From positions 1,550,001 to 1,614,000 of the forward strand of contig JAUIRK010000903.1 of the NCBI GenBank assembly GCA_030549495.1: a DNA stretch of 64,000 bases. Direction: 5' to 3'. This document shows positions 22,898 through 34,530 of the stretch, piece by piece. This DNA is from Nectonema munidae. Lineage: Eukaryota > Nematomorpha > Nectonematoida > Nectonematidae. The notes beneath the pieces are model-generated. The model searched no databases, was not told where the DNA came from, and worked only from the letters and a program-made list of their open reading frames with translations. Position 1 is the first letter of the stretch. Each line of letters opens with the position of its first letter. Both the position numbers and the translations under genes were made by a program.

Positions 22898-24314
22898 TAA
22901 AACATTAATATTTTAGCGCAAAAATATATTTCTGCATACCCGTGCTTAGAAAGCACAAAAATTTCATCTACCAAAATAATATTGTGCAGATGGGTCAGTC
23001 CTCGATTCCTATCACGATTCTTTGTTTTTTATATTTCAACTTCTCTTTTATTCTTTAACACTATTTTTAGTAGCATGCTGAATTATTTGAAACATTTTTC
23101 TTGGTTTTTATATGCAAAGATGATGATGTTCCAAGATGACGAATTAAAATTTCAGTAATTGAAGATCTCAAAATGTCTACACAATATCCCGTATTTCCAT
23201 CCATTTCCTCCTAAAATGCAAGTTTGAGATAACATATACATATATATATATATATTTTTTTTGTGTGTGTGTGTATGGGCGCATGTGTATACATATTTTT
23301 TACCTTATTTAAAGATGTGATATGCGTGTCTTGGTGTGACTTGAGTTTTGTTTTTATAATTATAATAGCAAATTGAATATTTTTGAACGATGTTTCGAAT
23401 GAAACACTTTTTGCCTAAATAAACTTCAATTTGTTTTTTTTGATCCACAATAATTCCTGAAGTTATTTATTTTATAAATTTAATAGTAATATAGCAGTAA
23501 TTAATTGACAAAAAATCTTGATCAAGAACTAAAAGAGAAAGGAAATAAAATTTATCTTATAACCATTGTGACAAAAAAAATATATGTATATAAATAGTAA
23601 GTATTGACAAACAAACTTAAAGGTTTAGTTATCCATAAATATTTTAGATTGTTTGGTTCTCAATCTTTACTTATTCATCATCCGAATTTTAAATATTTTT
23701 TCCCTATTACCCTAATTATAGAATATATTTTGAGAACAATTTAATAAAGATAACGCAGACAAAATAATAACCAATGTTCACCCCCATATAAATAAAATAA
23801 GGTCTAAAATATTTTTCACCTTGACCTTTTGTTAATTTTTCTGTATATCAATTTCACATCATTTGACTCTAATTTTGAAATTATGCTTTAAAAGATTTTA
23901 AAATGAACGCGCATTTTTATCTTTCTTCATTACTTCGGAAATACTTAACCATATTTTATAATAACTAAAGGTAAATTACTCCGTGAAACAAAATTAGAAT
24001 GATAATACTGAAATAAAATTGACAAGATACAAATCTGTACACGTATAAAAACATAAAATATTCACAGATTTGCGAGAAATACTTTTTGGAGGAGGGATTG
24101 AAATTGCCAAATAAATTTAAACTAAATAACAATCATGTCTTATTAGGAATTGAAATTTCCAAATGGGGAGACAGTGATAATAAACCATTAAAGACTTTCC
24201 GGTTATACAGTTTTCTCTTAAAGTTTCGAAAGAATTAAAAAATCGCTCTTAAAATAAAAGGTAAATATCACAAATGTGCAGTATCATCTTTTCAAAAGAT
24301 TTTTTCGGCTGTGT
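22898..24314. other. Intergenic stretch with a TA/TG microsatellite
   Basis: A (TA)n run followed by (TG)n occupies about 23238-23275. Otherwise this is AT-rich sequence without recognisable coding or element ends, up to the first base of the Mutator-like arm near 24315. Confidence 0.5.
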
Positions 24315-24660
24315 CTAAATTATGCCCCGCTAAAAAAAGTTGTGTCCAGCTCGCGAATTTTACTTTATATATTATCATTAGGGCGAATAAAGTCAATCTA
24401 TAAAAATATTACACAAAAAGCGTTTCACTAAGATTTTTAAAGTTTTTGACTACAAAAAAGCAAAAAAAAAGTTTTTTTAAAGTCAATTTTTTTTTTGTAA
24501 AAGTCCATTTTTTAAATTTTTGTGTAGGAAAGATAAACATTGTAGAACAAAAGAAATGTAATGAAAAAAACTAATTTAGTAAGAAAAAGTGTTTTAAAAT
24601 TTTATTTTTGGAAATTTTTTCAATCGATTTCATTCTATCTTTTTTGTTGTCAGTTTCATC

Positions 24661-25570
24661 GGTCACACTAAAATGAGTAAATAATTTTATCCTATCTATA
24701 AACGTTGTAATGGCGGAAAATGGAGAATTGAGTAAATTATTTGAAAAAAATGGCAGATTTTTCAGTATGTTCCACTTAATGGCGATTTTTTTTACTTTTT
24801 ACTAAGATAATTTATTTGGTAATCAATTTTTATTTTAACAACTTTTAATAGATTTCTTCCATACCTTGAATTTATTCAAATTTATGCTTTCAAATATTTA
24901 AATAATAAAAGATGGAAACAGATTTAAACTAATATATTTACGTCTCTTGGTGATATCATTTTATTTGCTTTGATTGTTATCATGGGCCTCTGTTTTTAGG
25001 AAGTATCTTTTTACTTTATGTTGTGATTCTAACAGTATTTACGCTCAACATGGCATTATTTTTATTCTATCTATTGAGTAACTGAAATTTATATTCTGAA
25101 CTCCTCGATACCTTATAGTTAAAATAGTTTTTATTTAATATTGTATAACAGTCTGAACTAAATTTGTCGGCGAATGGTCTAGTGGTATAAGCTTCTCAAT
25201 TCAGAGGTGATTTCTCTCACCATCTGTTCAGATATAGAAATATACTTTGCCCTCTGATGCTATACCGACAACTAAAAAATGCATATAATTCGAAAATATA
25301 GATATATCTTTAATAATTTTATTAGAATTCATTTTAATGGATAATTATATTCTTAATTTTGAATTATTTAGTATACAATAATTTTAATAATAATTTTGAA
25401 CTATTAGTAGACTAATATAATAAGATCAAGGCTTCTTACATACTAAATAAAATAACAGATTTTGTATTATTGGAAATGAATTTTTCGATATTAATTTAGT
25501 TATAATTTTTAAAATGGTGCGCTCAAAATTAGAAATTCACTCAAAAAAGTTTACTCATTTTAGTGTAACC
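24661..25570. mobile_element. Nested inverted-repeat element inside the hAT
   Basis: GGTCACACTAAAATGAGTAA at 24661 is mirrored by TTACTCATTTTAGTGTAACC ending near 25570. The roughly 900-bp interior is noncoding and contains a SINE (25168-25276). No target duplication could be fixed. It lies upstream of the hAT transposase frame and may have displaced its promoter. Confidence 0.6.
25168..25276 (+). repeat. tRNA-derived SINE
   Basis: The head GGCGAATGGTCTAGTGGTAT resembles the A-box of a Glu/Asp-type tRNA, and a weak B-box-like CTGTTCAGATA follows about 50 bp later. The tail GATGCTATACCGACAACTA then A-rich is shared with the copies at 17140-17250 and 41305-41440. It is not a functional tRNA, as the stems do not pair well. 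Confidence 0.6.
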
Positions 25571-25649
25571 CTGAGTATCATTTTATAATTTTTCAACTAT
25601 TTTTTTTACATTGAACAGATTTTAAAATAGAATATCATACTTTTTAAGA

Positions 25650-26841
25650 TTGAAGACATTTTTGATGCCTAAAATTGCTAAAAATAAAGCCACTAAAATT
25701 GGATTGATAGTACAAAAATACCCTCTGGAGTTTACCATTTCCCATTCAAATGAATTGCTTTGCAAAATTTGTAATGTTATTGTAAAGCATGAAAAGAACT
25801 TTGTTGAAAATCATCAAAGTTCTAAAAAACATCAAAACTATCTATCTCAATCATCCTCATCAAATAATCAAATACGAAAGTATTTAGAAACAGGAGACAA
25901 AATATTTTCAAAAAAAATTGTTAAATGCTTCTTAGAAGCAAGTATTCCATTGCACAAACTTTCGCATCCTTCAATAAAAAGTCTTTTTATGGACCTTGGG
26001 CACTCACTTCCTTCTGTTTCTACCAGCCGCAGCATAGTTTCTGATCTATCTTTTGAACTAATGAATAAAATAAAAGACAAAATTGAAAATAAGGAAGTTT
26101 TTCTTATTGTCGATGAAAGCATTGTTAAAGATATAAGTTATGTTAATCTTTTAATTGGCATTGCTGATCAACCTGAGAAATCTTGGCTAGTTACTTGTAG
26201 ACCATTGGATGAAAATATTAATTCCAAAAAATTGTTTGAAATTGTAGATGATGTCTTGAAAAATTTTCAAGTATCAAAAAATCATTTTCTCCTCCTTCTG
26301 ACAGATGCTGCGAGCTACAATATCGTGACGGGTGATGTACTGAAACACATTTACCCTAATCTTTTTCACGTCACATGCACCGCCCATCTACTACACAATT
26401 GCGCAATGTGAGTCAAATCTTTTTTTAAAGAAGTTGACGAGCTAATAAGCACTCTGAAAATGGCAACGATTAAAAATAAAAGCAGAAAAGCTCTTTTCAA
26501 AACAATAGGATATCCTCCAGCGCCAATAGTAACCAGATGGGCAAGTTGGCTTAATGCAGCTGATTATTACTGCAACAACTTACCTCTTGTGAGGAAAACT
26601 GAGCGAATTTGAAGATGAGGATGGGATTTTGGTCAAAAGGGCTAAAAAGAGTGCTGAAAATGATGACCTTTTTGCTCAGTTAATAAAAATTAAACAAAAT
26701 TATATGAAGCTTGCTGGAATCATAGAAAAAAATGAATCGACGACTTTTACAGTACAAAATGCCTATGATGTTATTAAGTCCTTATCATTTGATAAAGATG
26801 ATTGCAAAATTCGACCTTATCTGGACAAAAGAATGACTTGA
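25650..26841 (+). pseudogene. hAT transposase, broken (CGGBP1-like N-terminus)
   Basis: The first 253 codons are open (25650-26408). The start is a short basic leader, with a BED/CGGBP1-type zinc finger around residues 40-65 (LLCKICNVIVKHEKNFVENH, SKKHQ). The DDE core begins with LIVDESIVKDISYVNLLIGI near residues 150-170 and LLLTDAASYNIVTGDVLKHI near 220-240, followed by HVTCTAHLLHNCAM. A stop follows (TGA, about 26409), but the frame still reads family sequence after it (TIGYPPAPIVTRWASWLNAA near 26500). A further block lies at 26629-26841. The C-terminal dimerisation part is missing or unreadable. The hAT function would be excision and insertion of the element; this copy cannot make a full protein. 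Confidence 0.82.
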
Positions 26842-27131
26842 AAAAAATTGTAGAAATGAGTAACGAGAAATATCTCCAAGCATATACTTGAAGCATATGC
26901 TGGCTAAAGATCGTAATTTTTTATCTCAAAATGTTATTAATTATTTTTTATTTTACTTTAATTCTTCAGACTATTAATTTTATCTTGCATAATAAAGCTT
27001 TTTCATTGCATCAACTATTTTTATTAAAAATCAAAAGTAAAAATTTTAGGTCAATTTTTTCTCTCAAAGGCAATTTTTTTTTCTAAAAGTCAATTTTTTC
27101 ATAATTTATAGGTCAATTTCTATTTGCCCTA

Positions 27132-27330
27132 ATTATCATTCAAATGAATATATTAAGTTTATTTCCTTTTAATTGTTAATTAATAATTTTTTTCATAAAA
27201 CACATATAACTTTTTTTTTAATTATTTTTTAAAATTAAGAACTATTTTGAAAATATTTCGCTAAAGTTCGTTAGTTTAAAATTTAAATGTTAACCCTTTA
27301 ATTTTACAAAAGATTAAATTAATATGGTAA
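27132..27330. repeat. Left terminal arm of the Mutator-like element (inner part)
   Basis: AAAACACATATAACTTTTTT, AAAATTAAGAACTATTTTGA and GAAAATATTTCGCTAAAGTT are repeated in reverse complement at 36620-36480. The outer part of the same arm is at 24315-24378, separated by the hAT insertion. Confidence 0.75.
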
Positions 27331-27499
27331 CATTATAAATTTCAATTTAATTTTAAAGTATGAAGAAAATATATAATATATTATAACTAACTCTATAACA
27401 TTTTGCTTTTTATAACTCTTGGCTTTCTCCTAGATATCTAGGAGTTATCTAGTAGTTTTCAAATATTTCATTTAGGTAATTAGGTCCTTTTTATACAAA

Positions 27500-29290
27500 T
27501 TAATGACTTCTTTGAGTTTGCTTCTTCTGAGAAAGCTTTTTGATATCAGGCTCCAGCATAGTGGTTCTTAGTTTTAATTGATCCTCCAAATGCTCATCTG
27601 TCAACTGTGTTCTCAGTGAATTCTTTATTTGCGTCAAGTACGAGAATGTGGATTCACAAGAGTATGTTGTAGAAAAGCAGGAAATCAGTCGGCGTGCATG
27701 TTCACGAAGACGAGGATATTCTACCGCCTTTTTCCAAATTTCAATGGGATCTTCCCTGTTGTCAAACAGAGATTTCAGGATATCTTCAGACATTTCAATG
27801 AGCCCTATCTGTAACTCTTCGGGAGCCTCTGATACATCAACTAAGTGAGGCTGAAAAGCAAGTTTCAGAGTGGTGTTATGCTTTCCAAAGTTACTGAATC
27901 TTTTATTGTATAGTCTACAACTGATCCGTATTCTTTAAAAGATTCATAGATATCTTCATTTTCACTTGAGCCAAAAGAGACTTGAAAAATAACAACTTTT
28001 TTCTAAATGCCAGAATTTTTTGACACATAAATAGATTTATTTATGCCTTGCAACGAAATGTTTAACTCATTTTGTTTTGACATCACATCACATAAAAAAG
28101 CTACATCTCTGTAAAAATTTGGATCTGATAATTCACAATATTTGTCACTTTCTTTGAAAAAGTCAATTATTTGCCTTCGTAAAGACAACATTTTGACCAA
28201 TACTATTCCTTGTGACAACCAGCGTACTTTTGAGTGAAAAGGCAAATCTACACTAAATACTTCGTCATCCATCATCAGCATGTTTCGAAATTGACGATGC
28301 TTCGTGGCATTTGCTCAAATATAGTTAACAATACTTATAACCTTTTGCAAAGTATCATTTAAAATGACAGATTTTGCACAGAGATTTTGTTGATGTAAAA
28401 TACAATGAAAAGAAATCAGTTCATTTGGATATTTGGTTTCTCTAAGATGCGCAATAAATCCTTCATTCTTAGCCAGCATAGCTGGAACACCATCCGTGCA
28501 CACACATATCAACTTAGTAATATCTAGTCCTACTTTATGACATTGCTCTTTGAATTTGTTAAAAATATCTATCCCCCATGTCCTTCTTTTAAGGGTGCCT
28601 AAAGCAAATAATTCTTCAAATATTTGAAAATTATTATCAGTAATAGCACGAATAAAATACAATATTTGTGCTGAATCTGTCGATTCATCCAAAGTTACTG
28701 AGTAATACACATGTTTTAGTTGCTCTGTTACATTACAGGCCAATTCATGCTGTGGATCTGTATTAGTCCTTCTTGAAAGAGGCACCTCTTTATATTTGTT
28801 AAATTTATCTGGATCTACACATCTTACCACTTCTAAAATACATTCCTTCACGAGTTCTGCATCGGTGAATGGTTAACCCTTTTTTCCAAGCAAATATGCA
28901 ACTTCATAGCTAGCTTCTATCGCAGCATTCCCTTGATGTAACACAGAATGGAACTATTGTTTTTGCTTTTCCTTTCCATCTTTCAGTTTCTGCAGTGCTA
29001 GCTTTCGAGACTCACCCTCTAATTTGGCATATTTATTGTCTTTATGAAGAGCGTAATGTTGCTGTGCATTGAATTTCTTAACCGTTACAATTGTGGTATC
29101 ACACAGCAAGCAAGCCATTTTGCCGTCACTATTCACTAAAAAATATTGCAGTTCCCATAAAGATCCTATTTTCTTCTTTCAAAGTTCGTTTCAATGTTTT
29201 TGACATATAGTTCTGGAATCTGGGGTAAAAAAGAAGTGTATTTATTCTTCCAATGTGTCAAACGGTATTCCTTCATCCATATTTTATTCT
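27500..29290 (-). pseudogene. hAT transposase, GTF2IRD2/ZBED-like, broken
   Basis: Minus-strand blocks in order are RFQNYMSKTLKRTLKEENRI near 29230, then a zinc-finger-like CLLCDTTIVTVKKFNAQQHY (29136-28954). Next is the DDE N-part at 28851-28315, with YSVTLDESTDSAQILYFIRA, VCTDGVPAMLAKNEGFIAHL and SFHCILHQQNLCAKS. The 28281-28003 block has KVRWLSQGIVLVKML, and the dimerisation tail at 27793-27500 has [20 protein letters not shown]. All expected parts of a roughly 600-residue transposase are present, but at least four breaks separate them. A second, smaller relic of the family is at 15601-15730 and a third at 54880-55035. Confidence 0.85.
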
Positions 29291-29484
29291 AAACGTGAAA
29301 AATTTATTTATATATTCAATAAAAAACTTTATTAAAATATTATACATTCTATTATAAAAAATATAATTTTATACATGTAAAAAATTTTACATTTGTATTT
29401 TATTATTCATTTAAAAATTAATAAATTTGATGATAAAATTTATCAGGTTTTCTTTAAAAATCGATTCAATAGAAAATTAGTGTA

Positions 29485-29872
29485 TGATAGCAATGTTCTC
29501 ATATGAGGACAGCACTATTGAAAGTTCTTCAACTTATATATTATATGGTTTTTTTTCAAAATAAATTATGATTATACTAATTTAACTTGTTTAGCTTGAT
29601 ATGTAATTTACTCAAATAGAAAAGGCATTCATACTTTTGTAATTTTTGAAAAAAACTTTGCAAGCCTGGAAAATTTCAATGGAAAAATTCACTCTAAAAA
29701 CTTTAATTATTAGAAAATCAAAAATAAAAAAAAAATATTTTTTTGTTAAACATAATTTTCTAGTGCATTATTTCATAAAAATATTTTTTTGAAGTCACTG
29801 TTACAAAAAATTATCATAAATTAAAGACAATATTTTTTGTTTCCTCATATGAGCACATTGGGAGAAAACCAG
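29485..29872. mobile_element. Possible piggyBac-like MITE with terminal palindromes
   Basis: CAATGTTCTCATATGAGGAC at 29489 is mirrored by TCCTCATATGAGCACATTGG near 29847. The right side is followed by CCAGTTAAG, so TTAA lies 10-20 bp outside, as in the piggyBac-type ends elsewhere in the window. The left TTAA is uncertain. Confidence 0.45.
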
Positions 29873-30096
29873 TTAAGTTAAAATTCATTGGGTTAAGAGA
29901 AAAATGCTTCCAATTTCTAGGAGTGACATCACTGAACACAATTAATATCCCTTTCGCCTATGTGTGTGGTGTATATTATAAGTTTCAGGTGTATAATGAT
30001 TTCAGACTTAAAAACTATTCAAGATTTTTATAAAAAATAATATTTATATCAAAGGCCCCACTTGATTACCCGAAAGGCCACAGGTTACCCAATCCT

Positions 30097-31524
30097 GGCC
30101 TAAACTATCCAATTAGGATTTTATCACTATTCTTTTTCAAGTTTCTCATCTTATAGATTTCTTTTTCAGAAAATTGTCGTCCTTTTATTTTATATCTTCT
30201 TCATTTAAATTCCTTTCAGGTATTGGTTTTCTATCGTATAATTTTTCTCAAAGAGTTTTTATATAAATTAAGCAGATGATTTTTGGACACTAGTGTCCCA
30301 TTGTGCTTGTAATGTTAAAACATCTTTTTCAGGTATTTGTTTTCATTAAATCTAGCACGACTCTTCGCAGACGAGTTTATTTTAAAATAAAGTCATCTGC
30401 TTATTATATGAAAAAAATCAATCTTATGAGTAAAGTTTCATAATTCGGGTCCTTAAGGTTTTAAAATATAAATAATAAGACGATTAGCTTTAAAAAGTCT
30501 TACTGAAAACAAAAAATGTTTTTTCCAATTTTTTGTGGTTTTCCAGTACAATAAATTTTATGTTTATAAATTTTTTTTGAAATGTTGATTAAAATATTCC
30601 TCTTTTCTTTTAAACCTCTTTGTTTTGATTTTGTATTTTTAGAAATGTAATATTTCCGCTAATGAAAAAGTTAACATAGCTCTTGGCCCTCCTGTTACCT
30701 GCATGATTTTTAATGATTATTATTTTGAAATTATTTTTGTTCGTTTAATAAATATATTCCTACTTCATTAGGATTTATTACTAAATAATTGGGAGACTTA
30801 AGTAGAATTACCTATAAATTCACTTTATTTTCCATTGTTTGTTATATAAATCCAAATTTGCTACTTAAATCTTGGTATTGTCCCATACAAATAGTGATGG
30901 GACGATACAAAAGTTTTATATGATTTCGATTCCGATTATTATTAAAAAAATATACGATTCCGATTCTTAAATTGAAACATCAAAAATTCAAAAAAAAAAG
31001 ATAAATTCTCATTTATGGTTGTTAAGAAATGAGGTAGCATAATGAACAAGATAAATGTAAAGAATCCGATATTTTAAAAACACAATTCAGCAGAACGTGC
31101 ATAAATTTTTAATTCTGTGGGTCATTTTGTGCAGTGGTTAGATTTTCGTAGTTTGAAACAAATATAAAAAACCAATACTTCATTTTAAGGAGGCTATGAC
31201 CGAATCTCCCTTTGAATATAATCATCTCCCCTTCAATTTACATTATCAAAAAAGGAAATTAATTAAAAAAATATCGCTAATAAAAGTTAACTAAGTTAAT
31301 TAAAATGTATTTAATAAGATTATGTTAACTTTACATTAATATTTTTTAGTAAATGTTTTTTTACCTAGCTTCTTTGCAACATTTGATGCTCTTTTTACTA
31401 TTAATTTCTGATCTGTAGAAACAATTGAATTCTCAAGATGGAAGTATTAACATTAATGAAACTTTGAAAGATCTTACCTTTGTTTTCTTTAGATTGTTTT
31501 TCCCATTCATTTTTTTAGTTTAAT
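30097..31524. other. Spacer inside the Mutator-like nest
   Basis: No coding block was recognised. A palindromic GACACTAGTGTCCCATTGTG at about 30287 resembles the piggyBac-type subterminal motif, and a GATTCCGATT-word repeat starting TAGTGATGGGACGATAC lies at 30893-30980. Confidence 0.45.
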
Positions 31525-32287
31525 TTATTTTGAAGTAAGCTCATAATCTCCAAATCCACATAATGCACATTCAATCAAATTTTCTTGGAAACAAACTTCT
31601 TCATAAACCATACTTAGTAAACTAGGCAATTTAAGAACTTTCCAGTTAGCATTGGATTTGAGTATATTATTCATGGATTCGCAATTGTTTTTCCATTGAT
31701 AAGGAATCTTAGTAGAGCTTTTGTGTTGGAGAAAAATGTGTTTTTCAATATTTGGTATTATTCTGTCAGTTAGATATTTACCTATTTTGTTTTGATATTT
31801 TTTCCTCTTTAAATTCATCTATTGTTTTTGATTCTGGATATCCTTTTTGTCCTAGACTGGAGTCCTTTTTGTCATTTTATTCTGGAGCAGAATAAAATCT
31901 TTGCCTTTGGGAAAATTTTTTGAATACTCTTAACTAAAGCTTTTTCTTCGTCCATGCCTATTAGCAAAGTATTCGTTTTAATTTCAGTATTAAAATCACT
32001 TTTCAATTGTAGTGATAAATGCGAAAAAAATTAGCATATGTATCGTGTTTTCCATGACAATGAAAATAGACAGGACCTAATAATATGGGAGATACTTTTT
32101 TTGATTTTTTAATTAACTCTGTGTCTTGGAGGACAGTACATGTTATAAAACATGGGCCAAGATTGAAAGTTCTGTCTACTCCAAGATAGCTATTATCCAA
32201 TAGACATCTTTTTAGATGAACGAGCATATGTTATTGGTATAACATATGATATTTGGATGGCCGAATTCTGATATAATAATTTCCACC

Positions 32288-34530
32288 GTGTCAGATGTTC
32301 CATTTCTGGAACATTGAAAAAATAGTGTTTTAATACATAATCAGTGTGATTCTTTTTAAATAAATATATTCAACAGACACCAGGCTTTATATTAAACATA
32401 AAAACCTTAAAAAATTGACGGAAAAATATATTGACACTTTTGATACGTCAATTAAACAACACGTTTATGTAAAATTTTTACCTTCTATCGAAAAAATGAA
32501 AGAAAAAACTTTAGGATTTTGTTCCCAATATTTTTTTGCTTCAAAGAGTTTAATTAGAGTTTGAATAAAATGTTAAAAATTTAAAATAAAAAATAATTCA
32601 AGAAAAAAAAGTTTTTGTACCAGTTTTTAAATGTTCCAGAAATGGAACATTGGCCATTTAAGGTATCTAAAATAACATTTTTGTAAAACTTTATTTATTA
32701 ATGATATAAAGGAAAACAAAGTTGATGGAGTCTTTTGTTACACAAATTACACTTTTTCTTTGTATTTTTTTGACAAATAGAACATCTTCCTTGTGTCGAC
32801 TCTACTAAATAATGTCCTTTAGTGACTCATATCTTTAGGTAATGTGCTTTAGGTCCTTGACGTATTTCTTTCAACCTTCCCAATCCTATCAAGTGTAAAA
32901 CAACATCTCTTCTAAATTCCAAGTGTGTTACTTTTTTTGAAGCATCAAGTTCGCATAAAAGTAGCCAAGCAGAAACAACGCTTAAGTTTAGTCCATTACT
33001 AAACAGATTCCACCACCATTTTTTGCTTCTTATTTGAGGTCTGTAACTAGACAAGAGCTTGTCAAGTGTATCGACTCCTCCCATACATTCATTGTACTTT
33101 TTTACAATGTTCGGATAATTTACTTGTCTTTTCTCTTTGAAATTTTTGCAATACCTTGAAATTTTACCCAGAGGAATATGCGAACAAAAATTGGAGGCAA
33201 TATTCATAATTGAGTTGTCCTTCCAACTGCAAACATAAACTTTTCCGTCAGATCCATAGTCAAACTCCCCTCTTTCAACTTTTTTCTTTTTGTTAACTAT
33301 TGGGCATTTATTGATGACACGAATTGTCCCAACTGCTTTAACATTTTTATCAATCAAAAGAGAAAAAAGTGAATGCGATGAAAAAAAATTGTCGAAATAA
33401 ACTTCATCATTTTCGGGGTGAGTAAGTTCGTTCACAAACTTCAAAACAACATGCTCACCAACGCATCTTGATCTTTTTTCTTCAGTCCTTCCACAATAAA
33501 TATCGATGGAAAAAGGATACCCTTTTTTTGAACACATTATCCATAGTTTATACCCAAAACGAATGGGTTTACCTTTTATGTATTGCTTACAAGAATGTTT
33601 ACCATAATATGGTACCATCGATACTGAGTTCTGTGCTAAATATTCCAAACTGGGGAAGATTTTTGTTCAATTCGTCATAAAAAGGTAAAATCTTTGCTAC
33701 TTTATTTGTGTGATCAATTTTATTATTATCAACAATATGAAAATATGTTATAATTTTTTTAAACGTGTTCCTTGGCATTGAACTCGAAACCAACTCGACT
33801 CCAAGATCTGGTGCGGTGCTCCAGTAGTCATTTTCTTTAGGCAGGCAGTTATACCCACTAAGCAAGACTATGCCCAAAAATTGTCCTATATCTTTCCAAT
33901 CGGCATCTAAAGAAAATCCATTCTGACTTGCATACACATTTGACATTTCAGATAGTTGTTGCAAGTATTCTTGAGGCAGTATTTTAAAGAATAGTTCAAT
34001 ATTGGATAATGACATCAAGTTATGATCAAAATATTTTTTACTACTTGATGTGTCTGATGAAAGAACTTTGTCAAATTTAAAACTCTTTTTCTAATTAGCA
34101 GTAAAAGGTTGTGAAATATTTGTATTTTTACTAAGGTTATTAGTGAACACTTCCAATTCCCCAGTTACATCAGATGCAACAACGTCTTCGAGTAAATCTT
34201 CATCTATTTCTTCAGCATCAGAAACACACGAGTTTTCGGAAGGCAAAATACAAACATCCTACACTTTATCACTTTAATCATCTTCTATGTAGTTCACAAC
34301 TGAATTCAAGGTAACAAATTTCATCAAGCGAAAACTAAAGGAAAGACTGGAAAACAAGGAAGAAAAATCGATATAATTTTAGCACAAGAAATGAGGAGAG
34401 TTTTTGCTTTATAATGATTCATTACTCACACATGTGTCTATGCAGGTGCCTTATATCTTTAAAATAAAGTGACCTGCTTTTTTCTTATATATAACAATAC
34501 CATAGTAAAGTAGCCAATGTTCCACGTGTG
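32288..34530 (-). mobile_element. piggyBac transposon (PB1) in the Mutator-like gene
   Basis: The ends carry ATGTTCCATTTCTGGAACAT (32293) and TGTTCCACGTGTGGAACATT (34516), each a palindrome, with an inverted copy at 32634-32655 next to GGCCATTTAA. Minus-strand sequence outside both ends reads MULE transposase, so the piggyBac came later. The exact TTAA footprints are not visible. The transposase lies on minus between 34018 and 32700. Confidence 0.7.
32700..34018 (-). pseudogene. piggyBac (PGBD-like) transposase with few breaks
   Basis: Two long minus-strand frames cover most of the protein. 34018-33599 holds the N-terminal domain (SLSNIELFFKILPQEYLQQL; WKDIGQFLGIVLLSGYNCLP) and ends at ELSID, the first catalytic Asp region. 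33648-32827 resumes at MVPYYGKHSCKQYIKGKPIR with a small frame change right at the D-E-S motif. Then come EVYFDNFFSS (second Asp), VCSWKDNSIMNIAS and NECMGGVDTLDKLLSSYRPQ (third Asp), then WWWNLF. After a second shift a cysteine cluster near 32780-32700 (CSICQKNTKKKCNLCNK) matches the C-terminal zinc ribbon. About two or three breaks make it inactive. Confidence 0.88.

Larger units (their letters stand above)
24379..27131 (+). mobile_element. hAT transposon (CGGBP1-like family) in the left Mutator-like arm
   Basis: The left end TAGGGCGAATAAAGTCAATC and the complement of the right end, TAGGGCAAATAGAAATTGAC, form imperfect inverted repeats. The 8-bp duplication ATTATCAT flanks it exactly (24371-24378 and 27132-27139). 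The flanks outside the duplication continue the Mutator-like arm, proving insertion into it. It carries its own transposase gene on + and a smaller inverted-repeat element (24661-25570). Related ends occur in the hAT at 45682-46890. Confidence 0.88.
27400..30096 (-). mobile_element. hAT transposon (GTF2IRD2-like family) in the Mutator-like body
   Basis: The transposase fragments run on minus from about 29290 to 27500. The upstream terminal sequence, read on minus from 30096, is CAGGATTGGGTAACCTGTGG, the usual start of this hAT group. The other end near 27400-27480 could not be fixed and no 8-bp duplication was found. The roughly 800 bp between the end and the gene contain a small element with CTCATATGAG palindromes (29485-29872). 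Confidence 0.65.

Noticed and set aside
25168-25240. tRNA gene
   Set aside because: The A-box is good, but the acceptor and T stems do not pair and the tail is shared with two other repeats. It is a SINE, not a tRNA.
32288-32660. Separate MITE of about 370 bp next to PB1
   Set aside because: The inverted TGTTCC/GGAACA motifs at both edges could define one, but they fit equally well as terminal and subterminal repeats of PB1. Not separated without more copies.
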